The position numbers were made by a program, and so were the translations under genes. From assembly GCA_964019335.1 (NCBI GenBank), contig OZ025687.1:434001-498000 (forward strand): a stretch of DNA of 64,000 nt. The letters are read 5' to 3'. Of the stretch, positions 40,860-52,050 are shown piece after piece. Each line of letters starts with the position of its first letter. Position 1 is the stretch's first letter. The DNA comes from Diplonema japonicum. Its lineage: Eukaryota; Euglenozoa; Diplonemea; Diplonemida; Diplonemidae. A model generated the notes under the pieces. It was not told the origin of the DNA, searched no databases, and worked only from the letters and a program-made list of their open reading frames with translations.

Positions 40860-43040
40860 ATGGGCACAGTTCACGAGATCGACGATGTGCTAGACACCGT
40901 GCGGGACATCTCGGGACTCCTCAAGCAGTGCATCGAGAACGAGAAGCGAAAGAAAAGCGAGTTCGATAGGCAAGCCGATCCGCTGGAAAGGCGGTATGCG
41001 GAGCTTGAGGTGCAGCAGGCAAGCCTTCGGGACGAGTTGGAGCGGTTGGAAGCTGAGCTGGAGGACGTAGCGGTGGAGCAGACATCGCTGAAAAGGCAAC
41101 AGGCATCATTAACAGAGATGGAGCACAAGCTACGGAGCATCGAGAGGAACGGAAGTACGGTAGCGATGGTACACGACTTAGGAGACTTGGAGGAGACTCT
41201 GCGGATGTTGGAAGACAGGTTACTGTTGCTGGAAGACGAGGCTCAAGGGTCGTGGGTGTCGCAGACTGCCATGGACACATCAACGTTTCTCTCAAGCCCC
41301 CGCAGGGGTGGGTGCGCTAAGCCCCATGAGGCATATGCTGCCAACGTGACCAAAGAGAGCACAACTGCTCTCCTAAGCTACATCGAATCGCAGTACACCA
41401 CCAAGCCGGGCTCCGTCCTTGACGAACTCATCGAGAATCTCGTCGGCACGCACCCTAAGAATTCCTCCGCGCACATTAAGGACACGCTCATCCGCTTGGC
41501 GTACGGCGCGCGTGCCCTCCGTGCACGTCCCTCTGTACAGGCGCACGAGCCTACCAGAAACCTGCATTCCATCGAGCTTCTTATATTGTGGCTTTACACG
41601 GCACATGGTGCGGACATCGACGGCTTGATGGGTTTTGAAGTCCCCGATGTAGCCAACAAGAAGGCGTGGGCTGCGTACCTTAAGCGGTACGCGACGATGG
41701 AATCGGAGGGGCGGAAGCGTAACGGGTGCGTGTTCTCTGAGGTGAACTGGGCCATGCGGGAGCTGGGGAAGGGCGGCAACAGCTCGCCGCCGATCCAAGC
41801 TGAGCAGACCATATACAAATGGGTGAAGTTTATCACAGTGCTGACGAACCTGACAGCGCGACACAGCGTCGCGAACGAACAATGCGGCACAGACGCACTG
41901 TACAGAGGGTTCGGAGGGCAGAGCGATGACGCTTATGAATCAATGACACGCCATGGTGCTTTGGTGTGGCCAGCATTCTCGTCATGTGCGTTGGACCGCT
42001 CTGTTTCTGTGTCGTACATAGACGGGACGGCTGCGAACGCTTCTGCGAAGGAGGGCGGAGCGGTGCTGTTCACCATCAACACGTTTACAAACGGCTTCCC
42101 GTTGTGGCACATCAGTCAGTACCCCGACGAAAAGGAGCTCCTCCTCCCTCCTTTGGTGTCCTTTGAGGTGCTCGCTTCAACGGAGTCAGACGAGCTACGC
42201 TTCAAATGCCTCAAAAGCCTCCGAAAACAAGGCAAATCCACCCTCGCACAAGACGTAAAGGCATCCATTGTAACGCTTAAAATGGATGGCAGCCGTGCGT
42301 CGGCATTGAACGCATCGCTGAATCACTGCGGAAAGGAGTGTTCGAAGGTGGAGGCACGGTTCAAAGCGATTCTAGACGGGGTGGATGAAATCGCAGCGCC
42401 GGACTTAATTAACGATCTGCGGGAGAAGAAACGGGAGGCGGACGCCAAGTTGAGGAATCTGACGTACTCCCGAGACAAGCTGAGGCAGAAGATAGGCGAG
42501 AAAAACTGCTTGCGCGTAGAGCAGGCCTTGCACGAGGACCAGAAGGCCGGGTTAGATGAACGGTTGGAAACGCTTCAAACGATGCTGTGCAACGAAGAAG
42601 AGGAGCTGATAAAACTTCCAGAACGGACGATGAAATACGGCAAAGACCTGACGACTGCCATGTTGTACCTAAAGGGTTTGGTCGTGAATCTTGCAACAGA
42701 CTGGAGGTTCATCAAGGAGATCTTCAAGACCTACGGGGGAGAAGCTGCAGCCGAAGGCATCATCGTAGCGTTCACACACATCAAAAACCTGATCCAATCC
42801 GAATACGGCGAGCAGCCTGCTGACACTCGATGGCACCTCCACTTTGCTTCTGAAGTAGCTGTGTCTCCCTACAGCCAAGACGACCTTGTGTCGGCGATGA
42901 AACAGCTCGTCGTCTGCTACGATATGCTCCCATCGAACTTCGACCAAAATCGCATCCCTTACAAGGAAATCACGCTCAATGTAGACATCTTGTGTGAGGT
43001 GTACACCACGTCCCTCGCTGGGTTACGGGGCCTGTACTGA
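40860..43040 (+). CDS. arginine-type mono-ADP-ribosyltransferase-like domain between coiled coils
   Basis: 726 residues. An N-terminal coiled coil (about 1-125, Glu/Leu/Arg heptads) is followed by a helical region with a basic DELIENLVGTHPKNSS segment. Next comes a domain with the R-S-E pattern of arginine ADP-ribosyltransferases: DALYRGFGG (NAD-binding Arg, about residue 350), WPAFSSCALDRSVSVSY (Ser block, about 370) and the catalytic ExE in QYPDEKELLLPP (Glu about 424 and 426), then VSFEVL. This order and spacing match vertebrate ecto-ARTs. A second coiled coil lies at about 480-600, and the C-terminus is helical and acidic. No signal peptide or membrane helix is present, so it should act inside the cell. 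The family transfers ADP-ribose from NAD to protein arginines; the target is unknown. Start: first ATG in frame (40860), upstream of the heptads. Confidence 0.8.
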   Translation: MGTVHEIDDVLDTVRDISGLLKQCIENEKRKKSEFDRQADPLERRYAELEVQQASLRDELERLEAELEDVAVEQTSLKRQQASLTEMEHKLRSIERNGSTVAMVHDLGDLEETLRMLEDRLLLLEDEAQGSWVSQTAMDTSTFLSSPRRGGCAKPHEAYAANVTKESTTALLSYIESQYTTKPGSVLDELIENLVGTHPKNSSAHIKDTLIRLAYGARALRARPSVQAHEPTRNLHSIELLILWLYTAHGADIDGLMGFEVPDVANKKAWAAYLKRYATMESEGRKRNGCVFSEVNWAMRELGKGGNSSPPIQAEQTIYKWVKFITVLTNLTARHSVANEQCGTDALYRGFGGQSDDAYESMTRHGALVWPAFSSCALDRSVSVSYIDGTAANASAKEGGAVLFTINTFTNGFPLWHISQYPDEKELLLPPLVSFEVLASTESDELRFKCLKSLRKQGKSTLAQDVKASIVTLKMDGSRASALNASLNHCGKECSKVEARFKAILDGVDEIAAPDLINDLREKKREADAKLRNLTYSRDKLRQKIGEKNCLRVEQALHEDQKAGLDERLETLQTMLCNEEEELIKLPERTMKYGKDLTTAMLYLKGLVVNLATDWRFIKEIFKTYGGEAAAEGIIVAFTHIKNLIQSEYGEQPADTRWHLHFASEVAVSPYSQDDLVSAMKQLVVCYDMLPSNFDQNRIPYKEITLNVDILCEVYTTSLAGLRGLY

Positions 43041-43084
43041 AAATTTTGTAGTTTCCCCCCTTTTTTTCTGTATTGTACATTTTA

Positions 43085-43115
<31 letters not shown>

Positions 43116-43189
43116 CTTCTTCTTTTTTTTTCCCCCATGTGTTGCTTTAAAAAAGAAAAAAAAAAACACAATCAGGGACGGGAGGGGGC

Positions 43190-46100
43190 ATGGTGCCCGG
43201 CGTACACTCAGATGCCACTACTCTGGAGCTCATCGCGCTGCTGTTGGACAAGGCGCTACTCATCACAAGAGGGCGGCAAAGAATCGAAGAGAGGAGCCCT
43301 GCGGCAAAAGCGTATAAGGAAATGGCGCGATTGTTCATAAGGGTAGCTGTTTTCGAAGTGGACACAAGGGTGGAAGGAAACCAGCCAGAAGATTTTCAAG
43401 ACCAATGGAAAGCAGTGAGGGGGTGTCTGCTTCTGATGGCGAAGAAAGGCAAGCATTCGACATGTCCCGCAGGGGCCGGGTGTCTTTTACGAAACGACCG
43501 ACCGGAGGCAACCGTGGTAAAATTCGCAGAAGTACGAAGAGCGCTGATCGATGCGTACGGTGAAGAGCCACATGTTGTGTCCCTGTATCCGGAGCAGAAA
43601 AACCCAATAAAAAAGTTTAAAACACCTGATAACTTTGCATATTGGTGGCGGGCTGTCTTGATGACAATAGCAATTCTCGTATACATCGGCGCGTACGAGA
43701 TTATTGCAGACCCGAAGAACATAACACAGGTGGTGCCCCCAGTCACGATATTCATCCTGACGTGCGTGGCCATCACATCTCAGACCACAAGTACGGCCTG
43801 TTATTCGCTGTTGCTCGCACCGTCCCCTTCGATGGGTGTGCATGCTTTCCTTCTCACCCCATGCTGGTTGATCCTGCTCCAAGAAACATCAGACGTCAGA
43901 ATACGAACTTTGTCCTGTGTAGTGTGGATGCTCACTGGGGTGGCCTACGCGGTGTGGAGCAAAATGAATGACGGGCTGATCCTTGCGTTGATGTCTGTAG
44001 TTTTACTGTTTCTCACAATGTCGGTGGGGTTCAGAGAGGAGGCGACGAAGAGACTGGTTAAGATGTCAGAGGCTGGGATTTTTTATAAGTCGGTTATGGG
44101 GAAATACCTATACGGGATCGACTTCACGTCGTCCGCTGATTTGATTACAGTCCGGTCGGAGCTTGCACAGGAAGCCACGGCTATGGCGTCGATCGTGGGC
44201 AAGATCAACACCCTCACAGTAGCGCCGGAACTGTCTGCAGAGCTGGACACGTTGTCTTCAATTGTGAATAGAATCCAGAACTCTTGCTCCACGTCTGCGC
44301 GGGACCATTGTGACGATAGAAGCGACGCGGAATCAAGCGAACTGATCACACCCACAGCCCCTGCAGCCGCCGTCTCCCCCGGGTCGCCGCCTCCATTCAC
44401 CCTCACTGTCGACAAGATGAAACAAATCTACATGACCGCCAAGGGCGGCCCCGACCAAGAGGTACCGCGGTGTTCGGATCTGGCAACGCAGATACGTCAG
44501 AACGACGGGATCAGGTCCATCCTGTTGCTCCCCCCGGAGATTTTGGAAGCGAGAAATCTAACCGGGATTGATCGGTCGATCGAAACGATGCTGTTCCGCC
44601 TCGACGAGATGGACACAGAACGGATACCCTGCGAACAGTTCGTCACTATGCTCCCGGAAACGTTTACAGCCCCCGCGGTGGCCAGACGGGGGAGCGGCAG
44701 GTCACGAGGAGAAAGCGTGCATTCAAACCGATCGTTGACACCCTCAAACGGGTCTCGCCACCGGGGGTTGACTCCCACTGGGAAAAAATCACATAAGTTC
44801 ACACGGACCATCTCAGTAACATCAGGGTACTCCGATCGAAGCCAGCGGAACGACACCATCACAAGTTTCGACCTCCATCTCCGAGACTGCCCCAACCGGA
44901 CAGACATACGATGCCCTGTAACACATGAAATGGACAGCCACCTAGGCGTTGTTGTTCTTGACTCCGACACAACTGACATCGGTACTATCCTTTCATGGAA
45001 CCATTACATGGAGTCGACGACAGCGTTGAAAGCAGCGGAGGTGGAAGGCATTGCCTTCTACACACTGCTGACCAACGAGAGGGAGCAGCTCAACGTCAGC
45101 AGCGTCATCAACGCAGTTCTGAATAAACAAGAAGAACCGTGCGACAACCTGACCCTGTCATTCATAAGAAAGGACGGCGACAGAGTAATGTACACTGTCA
45201 CAGTTGTCCCAACATATTCAGGAAGAGTCACGGACTCACCAAACGGTGTGGTCTTACTGTGCACCATGAAGGTCCAGGACCAAGGTTCGAAGACCAAGCT
45301 CATTGAGTGGTTGGTTGATCATATCCGGCATCCTTTGGTCACGGTGCATGCTTCTGTGAAGAGGCACCGGAAGGCGGTCTTGAACAGCCGGGCGACACAG
45401 CAGGACACGATTACCGTGCTGGACTACCTTTCGAGCCAAACCAAAAAACTGTTGGCGTTGGCGAAGCAGCTCAAACCCCTGGCGTCGATAACACTGTCGC
45501 AGCACCCGATGGCATTCGGGGCCACCCTGTCCGGCATCATCGCAGACCACCAAACCGCGGCAAAGCTTAAGAATATAAAACTACGCTTGGACGTCGACTC
45601 CGCGATGCCGTCTGTGGTAATGTCCCCCACTTTCTTTTTTTTAAAAAAAAAATCAGATATACACCGATTCCGAGAAGCTTTCTGACTCAATTTCGTACCT
45701 TATTTTCGGTGCCATTGAGCACAGCCGAGCAGGGGGTTCTGTACTGGTAACAGTGATGCGTGAGAAAGAAGATCAGGACACTGTGGGGACGCTTATTATA
45801 AAGGTCAAGGACAGCGGTGAAGGTGTTGAACAGGAAAAGCTCAAAACGATGTTCCAGCCTGGGAGGCTGTGGCAAGGCGACGCGACGGGGACGGAGGTCG
45901 ACTGGGACCTCGGAATGTGCAATGTGAAAATCGTAATCGAAGAGATGGGGGGCCTGCTCGACGTGGAGAGCACGCTCGGCGTCGGCACAGAGTTTTCAAT
46001 CTACCTCCCGCTCGTCCCCGTAGAGGGCGCAGCGAAGGAAGTAATGAGCAATGAGACAACCGGCACAACACGCTACACGTGCGTGGTCATGGAATCAAAC

Positions 46101-47714
46101 AACATCAAACGAACAGCAATATGCAGTCATCTATGGCAGAATCGCTGCGCGGTGATGCTCGCATCCAGCGTCTCCGCACTGCTGCACAACGTCAAAAGCT
46201 ACAATGTGTTGTTCTACGGGCTTCACCAGACAAATAGAACATCGTTCAACGATGCAATGGAAAAACTGGCCAACCCATCCTCAGAGCTCGAGATTGTTGT
46301 CATGGCTGACAAGGCGTTGGCTGCGCACCTTCCACGGAGCATACAAGAAGCTGTAACAGATGGTCGAATTCATTTGTTGCAAACGCCTATAATCGGTTCG
46401 CAACTGAACAGCTTGCTTCGCAACATAGAGCACAAAATCGCAAAACGAATCGCGTTGAGCGAGGAGTTGTCGTCTATCCGAAAAGCCCTCACCGAACGGT
46501 CGCTTCCGTGGGTACGAGGCAGGCTTCTGGGTACCGGAACTCATGGAAAGGTGTACCAAGCTAACAAGACAAAATCCGGAGGGGTCATGGCTGTTAAAAT
46601 CATAACGATCGCGAACGATTTACAAGTGAAGACCATCTTGAAGGAGATCACCGTCATGTCGCGGCTCCAACACCCGAACATCATCCACTACTTCTACTGC
46701 GAGAAAACGGGGAAGGACTTGCACCTGTTCATGGAATACGCCCCTGCAGGGTCGCTCGCAAAGAAGATCGCGCAGAGCCCCATGGAGATTAAACTAATCA
46801 CAACATTTGTCGACCAAATTCTAATGGGGCTGGCCTTCCTCCACGAGAACCACGTTATCCACCGCGACTTGAAACCCGCAAACATACTGATCGGAGAGGG
46901 GGATATTTGTAAAATAGCAGACTTCGGCTGCGCTCTGCAAATGGAAGACGCCACAACACCGGATTTCGCGACAAACGGGACCGTTTTGTACATGGCACCA
47001 GAGGTTTTAAAGGGGAAAAAACACGATTGGAGGGTTGACATTTGGTCGTTAGGCTGCATCGTCATGGAACTGTTCAGCGGTAAGCTTCCTTTCAGCCATG
47101 TAGGAGGTATGATGAAAGTAGTTGGCGTGCATTTAAGCGATGCAGACGATACTGATGTAGGGTCCCTTGAGACTGTGTATAGAGGTGTACAGGAAGCCCG
47201 CGAGCTTGCAATTTTATGTTTGCAAAGAATTGCAGTTCGAAGACCATCGGCAAGCCAGCTGCATGGGCACCCTTTGTTGTCTGCTGGTAAAGTTGTTTGG
47301 AGTGATGTGGAAGGATCTGGTTCACAACATCTTGACCCAGCAAGGCAGAAATCGTTTGATTCTAACCCTAACTCGTCGGGCATCAGAGGTTTGTTCATTA
47401 AGCCGAATTATGCTACGGGTGTACCACCACTGCCTCGTGAGATTGAGCCCAGACCAAGTGCAATTGAACTCCCTCCCCGACCCAGGCTGAATTTAGGTAC
47501 TCTTTACGATCTCGATGACGATGATGATGATGTTGCCACCCCGAAGTATAGCGACAAAGAAGGCAGTGTGGTGACAGAGGGGTCAACGGAGGACAGCAAA
47601 CTAAAAGAAGAGGAAGGGGAGGAGGAGGAGGAGGAGGAGGAAATCCCGATACGGGTCAATCCATTGGAATCGGTGAAGTATGTTGCCGAGGAAGAGGAGG
47701 AGGAGGGAAACTAA
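43190..47714 (+). CDS. membrane hybrid histidine kinase fused to a MAPKKK-like Ser/Thr kinase
   Basis: Exons 43190-45616 and 45657-47714 (40-nt intron, phase 0) encode 1494 residues. A cytosolic N-terminus precedes about six membrane helices (residues about 155-285). Residues about 580-690 resemble PAS. An H-box follows, LVDHIRHPLVTV with His711 at the phospho-acceptor position, then a HATPase fold: GEGV in KVKDSGEGV (D-x-G-x-G), LGMCNVKIVIEEMGG and GVGTEFSIYLPL. The N-box Asn reads Gly827 (LIFGAIEHS). A receiver-like domain (about 945-1075) lacks the phospho-acceptor Asp (YNVLFYGL). Residues about 1093-1347 are a complete kinase of STE11/MEKK appearance: GTGTHGKVY, AVKII, HRDLKPAN, ADFGC, and APE. 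The tail is Asp/Glu-rich. The frame-joining intron and continuous homology across it make fusion by misassembly unlikely. Confidence 0.87.
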
Positions 47715-48367
47715 GAATGATTTTTTTTTCTTTTTTTTTTCTCGTTGTTATTCCCCAGTTTGTACAAAACCTTCCCCGTCAAAGAAGGAAGGAGGGCGAT
47801 TAGATCTCCTCAATTGTAAGATGTTCTCTTTTTTTGTCATTCCAACCCCTTTTGTCATTTTTTTTAAACAGCTTTAAAAAAAAAAGGGAGATTTTAACGT
47901 CAGGCAGCACCAGAAGAAAGAGAGAGGGGGGAGAGGTGGAACTGGGTACTACGATGAACCCAAAGAGAGAGAGAAAAAAAAGGGGGGGGGGCTTTTCGCT
48001 AATTGGCTGTTAATCTTTGTCATAAAAAGCCAGAGTCAAATGGAAAGGTAAAATACAATTGCTTTTTATTTTTATTACTGCCAACTATAAAACCCTTTCT
48101 TTTCCTTATTTTTTCCCCCTTCTTTTTATTTCTTGTTGTCAGTAATAACCCCTCCCACCTTGCTTCCTTTTCTTTTTGGCGTTATTTATATATGTTTTTT
48201 TTTTTTTTTTCTTCTTCCATCCCTTGCTCTTTTTCTTTGTTATGTTTCTTCCATCCCCCACCTCTTTTTGTTGTCACGAAAAAAGAAAGAAAAGAAAACG
48301 AAAAAAAAAAAAAGAAAAGAAAGTTCAGAAACGTTCAAAGGGGAGGGGTTAAGATACTGAGGGAAAG

Positions 48368-48400
<33 letters not shown>

Positions 48401-48921
48401 TCAATAACAATGCACTTGTTATTGTGGCGTTCTGGAACCACGAGCCACCTGTCCCTCTATCTACATTTTATCACCTCAATTTTTTTTTCTAAACAGAAGA
48501 AAGTAGATCTCAAAAAATCGGCCCAAGGGGAACTGAAATCTGGACGGAGAGGGGTGGGGGTGGGCATGTTTTTCTTTTTAAGGAAAACTTTTTCTTAGGT
48601 GAACTTTGGTAAAAACGCTTTTCTCGCGCACAAAAGAATATTACTTACCTCCTATTTTTTTTCGTCTTTGCAAACAAGACCCTGGTTCTTTCCCTTGCTC
48701 CTCTCCCCTCCCTCTTTCCCCTTTTAGTTGGCCACTTACCTTTCTACTTCAAAAAAAAGGAAAAAAGAAAATCTTATTTTTTTTTTTTTATATTTTTTAG
48801 TTGTGTTTTTAAGAACACATTTCTGCGTGAGGGAAGACCCTCATATCTTCCTCTCCTCGACCTGCATGTTTGTAAAATTGCAGGTGCAAGCTCCTACATA
48901 AAAAAAAGAAAATAAATTTAA
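47715..48921. other. gene-free homopolymer-rich DNA
   Basis: No gene recognised. T-rich and A-rich runs alternate; the A run at 48368-48398 is the longest. It ends at the TTAA bordering the piggyBac-like element. Confidence 0.6.
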
Positions 48922-50150
48922 CCATTAAACCCACATATATTATGACATAAAAAAAAAAAGAAAAAATCTATAGGCCTTTTGGTCAAATTATGACCTTTCT
49001 TTCACTTTTCTGACGCCATTGCGCGATTTTTTCCACTTTGTTTGGCTAAATGCTGCCCTTTTTCAGCATTATTTTAAGAATTTGAGAGGTCGAAAATCCG
49101 GGGAAAAATGATTTGAGAATGAAGAATACTCGACTGGAGCAGAGGGCTGGTCGTGAGTGATGAAGAATGCTAAGAAATGTCAGAAAATGGTAGTTCTGAG
49201 TCTAGCAGTACTTGGGGGGAGGAAAGTGTGGAAGAATTGGAGGAAATGGGGTGGAAAGAGGCACTGTATTCACAAACAAACCGCCACTCGGCAAAGATGG
49301 GTCGGCAATGCAAAGAAAAGTCCAGGGTCGCCTTTCCCATTTCAAAGGTCGTTGAAACCTACACCTCCCTTATGGGGGGTGTAGATGGGAACGACGCTGC
49401 CACCCAACGCAACACAAAGTAGTCCAAAGCCGCCGGTGGCAGATGAAAATATTAAGGTTCCTGCTTGACAAAAGCCTCTTCAGCTGCTGGGTACTTGCGA
49501 AGAGCGTCAATTCCCCCATCAAGTTCAATGAACTGGAAGAATGCATCGCACACGGCCTCTGTAAATGCATGGGCAAAGAACCTGTACCATCGAGACCACA
49601 AGACTCGAAGGATGTAAGGTTTGACCGCATCAAAGAGCATTTTCCTGCAAAAATTAGCATAATAGGTCCGTAGTCCATCATTGCATGGGTCCCAGAAGGT
49701 CCTCTGGCTGAATGTTCCACCTGTGGCAAGTGCCTCTATTCCACACCTTGCTTTTGGCTTTACCACCTGAACGAAGACATCACCGAGGATGATCTTCAGG
49801 AGCCCGAAACCAGAAACTCACTGATGGACCCCCGGACCCCCTCCACTGGCCAGAGAGGTGTGAAACGCAAGCTAAATCTGGGCTAGAATAGTGTTACAAG
49901 GGGTTTTTAGTGCATTTTATTATTATTTATTTTGCACTTTTTTCTACTCCTCTTCCCCCCCTTACCAAAAAAGGGTGTTGGGTCAAAAATCATAAGTTCG
50001 AAAGCCAGTTCAGGGGGACCCTGATACGTGAATGTCTCCAGAGGTCATTTCTCCATAAAAAGAACACTTTGTATGGTTAAATGCTGCCATTTTTTGGAAT
50101 CGCCTCAAAAAATGGGCTTTTTTCGGTTTTTTTGCCTGTGGGCTTAATGG
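48922..50150. mobile_element. piggyBac-like element with TTAA target duplication
   Basis: CCATTAAACCCACA (48922-48935) is mirrored by the inverse of CCATTAAGCCCACA at 50137-50150 (13 of 14 bases). TTAA directly flanks both ends (48918-48921, 50151-50154), the hallmark target of piggyBac. The 1229-bp interior holds a decayed transposase fragment. A subterminal motif (TAAATGCTGCC) occurs near both ends. Confidence 0.85.
49177..49673 (+). pseudogene. piggyBac (DDE_Tnp_1_7) transposase fragment, broken
   Basis: In one frame, FPISKVVETYTSLMGGVD matches the conserved YN-x-x-MGGVD block, which holds a catalytic Asp. After a stop at 49420, another frame reads RWQMKILRFLLDKSLFSCWV, matching the helical block that normally follows. 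The N-terminal two thirds of a transposase is absent. Frame change plus truncation mark it as non-functional. Confidence 0.72.
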
Positions 50151-50154
50151 TTAA

Positions 50155-50306
50155 AAAAGAAAAAAAAAAAAAAAAAAAAAAAAAGAAGAATAGGCAGGGT
50201 TGTTCTTTATGTATGCACATAAGCGGTTACGAAGCTTATTACCCAATAAGGAGATAATTTGCGCTGCATAACGTTGCCAAATTTTCTTTTTTCTTTTTTT
50301 TTCTCT

Positions 50307-50341
<35 letters not shown>

Positions 50342-51022
50342 ATAATTACAAATAACAAGTGGTTTCTGTTTCTATAAAAAAAAAAAGCTACAAATAAATA
50401 TCTCCATTGTCCCGTTTTCACCAGGAAGAAAAAAAGAAGAAGAAGGCGGGTACGAGTCTCCCTTAGAAAGCCTATTGGGAACGACGAACTGGGAGAGAGA
50501 TATTTTTTCTTTTTTTTTTCTTTTTTCTTCTTTTTTTTTCTTTTTCTTGTGCGGGGCAAAAAAAAAAAAAGAAAAAAAAGAAGAAAGAAAAGAAAAAGGA
50601 GGCAAAACTTTCTTTTTCTAGTTTTCTTTCTATTGCTCCTTGTGGATGTGTCTCAACAAAAAAAAACAAAAACAAAAAAAACCTTTCCTCTTTTTCTCTT
50701 TTTTTTTTTTTATCCCGTTGATGGGATGGGACAACTCTAGTTCAATATCCTCCTCGGACACACAAAAATCGAGTTTTCTTTTTTTTTAAATATTTTATCG
50801 TTTTAAAAAACCCCCCCAAAAAAAATGGCGAAGGCACAAGGGGAGGAAAAACCTTTTCCCCCCCCTCATTTCTCTCTCTCCCATTGTTTCAACCCCCCCC
50901 CCCCCCCCCTTGTTCACTTTAGTTTCGTTCTTCTTTCTTCGGAAAAAAAAAAGACTTTCTTTTTGTAACATTTAAATCGTGCACCCACACGCAAGGCGGA
51001 AGGAAAAAAAAAAAAAAAAAAA
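50155..51022. other. gene-free homopolymer-rich DNA
   Basis: No gene. A run at 50158-50184, T runs at about 50310-50340, C run at 50894-50909, and a 20-A run reaching the cyclophilin start codon. Confidence 0.6.
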
Positions 51023-51850
51023 ATGGCAACGAAAAAAATGAGGAACCCCAACAACCCCGTCGTCTTTTTCGACATGGAGCAAGGGGGCGCGAAGTTGGGT
51101 AAAATTGTGATGGAGCTTTACGCTGACGTGGTCCCCAAGACCGCCGAGAATTTCAGGGCGCTGTGCACCGGAGAGAAAGGGGACTGCAAGAAGGCTAGGG
51201 GGAAGAAGCTTCACTACAAGGGTTCCAAGTTCCACAGATGCATTAAGGGTTTCATGATCCAAGGGGGCGACTTCACCAACGGAAACGGCACCGGAGGGGA
51301 GTCGATCTACGGCACAACCTTCAAAGACGAGAACTTCAAGCTGAAGCACAACGAACTCGGCCAGCTCTCCATGGCGAACGCGGGGCCGAACACTAACGGC
51401 TCCCAGTTCTTCCTGACCACTTCTACCCCTGCCTACCTGAACGGTAAGCACACCGTCTTCGGGAAGATCATCGAAGGATACCAAATTGCTACTAAAATCG
51501 AAGCCACAAAGACGAATAGACAGGACGCACCCCTCAAGCCTGTTATCATCGCAAACTGCGGAGAAATCAAGAAGAAGGAGAAGGAAGCCCCTGCGGCAGC
51601 GGCAGCAGCCAAAGCGCCAGCCAAGAAGAACAAGAAGCGTAGCATCGGCGATGTCGAGGAGCAGCCCGCCGCGAAGGTCGAGTCCGCACCCGCAGCGAAA
51701 TTCCGCAAAACCAACTCCGGTGAAAGGAAGGTCGACAAGGACGCCGTCCTCGACCAGCTCCTGGTTGTGGAACCCCCCAAAGCCCTCATGGAAATGCTGT
51801 CCCAGCGCAAGAACGCCCTTGGCAAAAAGCTGAAGAAAGCAGGGAAGTAA
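51023..51850 (+). CDS. cyclophilin-type peptidyl-prolyl isomerase with basic C-terminal tail
   Basis: 275 residues. Residues 11-185 are a cyclophilin domain of the divergent-loop type (insert [15 protein letters not shown], residues 53-67). Active-site residues are present: [15 protein letters not shown] with the catalytic-type Arg72, SQFFLTT, and KHTVFGK. The position of human CypA Trp121 (drug contact) is Tyr138 in [11 protein letters not shown], which predicts weaker cyclosporin binding. The tail of about 90 residues is Lys/Ala/Glu-rich ([19 protein letters not shown]), nuclear-signal-like (KKNKKRS). The family catalyses cis-trans isomerisation of Xaa-Pro bonds. Single exon; the ATG follows about 20 A's. 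Confidence 0.93.
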   Translation: MATKKMRNPNNPVVFFDMEQGGAKLGKIVMELYADVVPKTAENFRALCTGEKGDCKKARGKKLHYKGSKFHRCIKGFMIQGGDFTNGNGTGGESIYGTTFKDENFKLKHNELGQLSMANAGPNTNGSQFFLTTSTPAYLNGKHTVFGKIIEGYQIATKIEATKTNRQDAPLKPVIIANCGEIKKKEKEAPAAAAAAKAPAKKNKKRSIGDVEEQPAAKVESAPAAKFRKTNSGERKVDKDAVLDQLLVVEPPKALMEMLSQRKNALGKKLKKAGK

Positions 51851-52050
51851 GCTTTTTTTTTTTTTTTTTCCCATTCCCCCTTTTCTTTCCTGTCCCTCTC
51901 TTTCTTCCTTCCGACACACCATCAACCTATCACCCCCCCCACACACACACATGGTCATCATAAATATTATTGCATTTCTTCTTTCTCCCCGTTATCTCCC
52001 CAATCAAATCGCAAAAGAAAAAAGAGAACATTTGAAGAAAAAAAAAGAAG

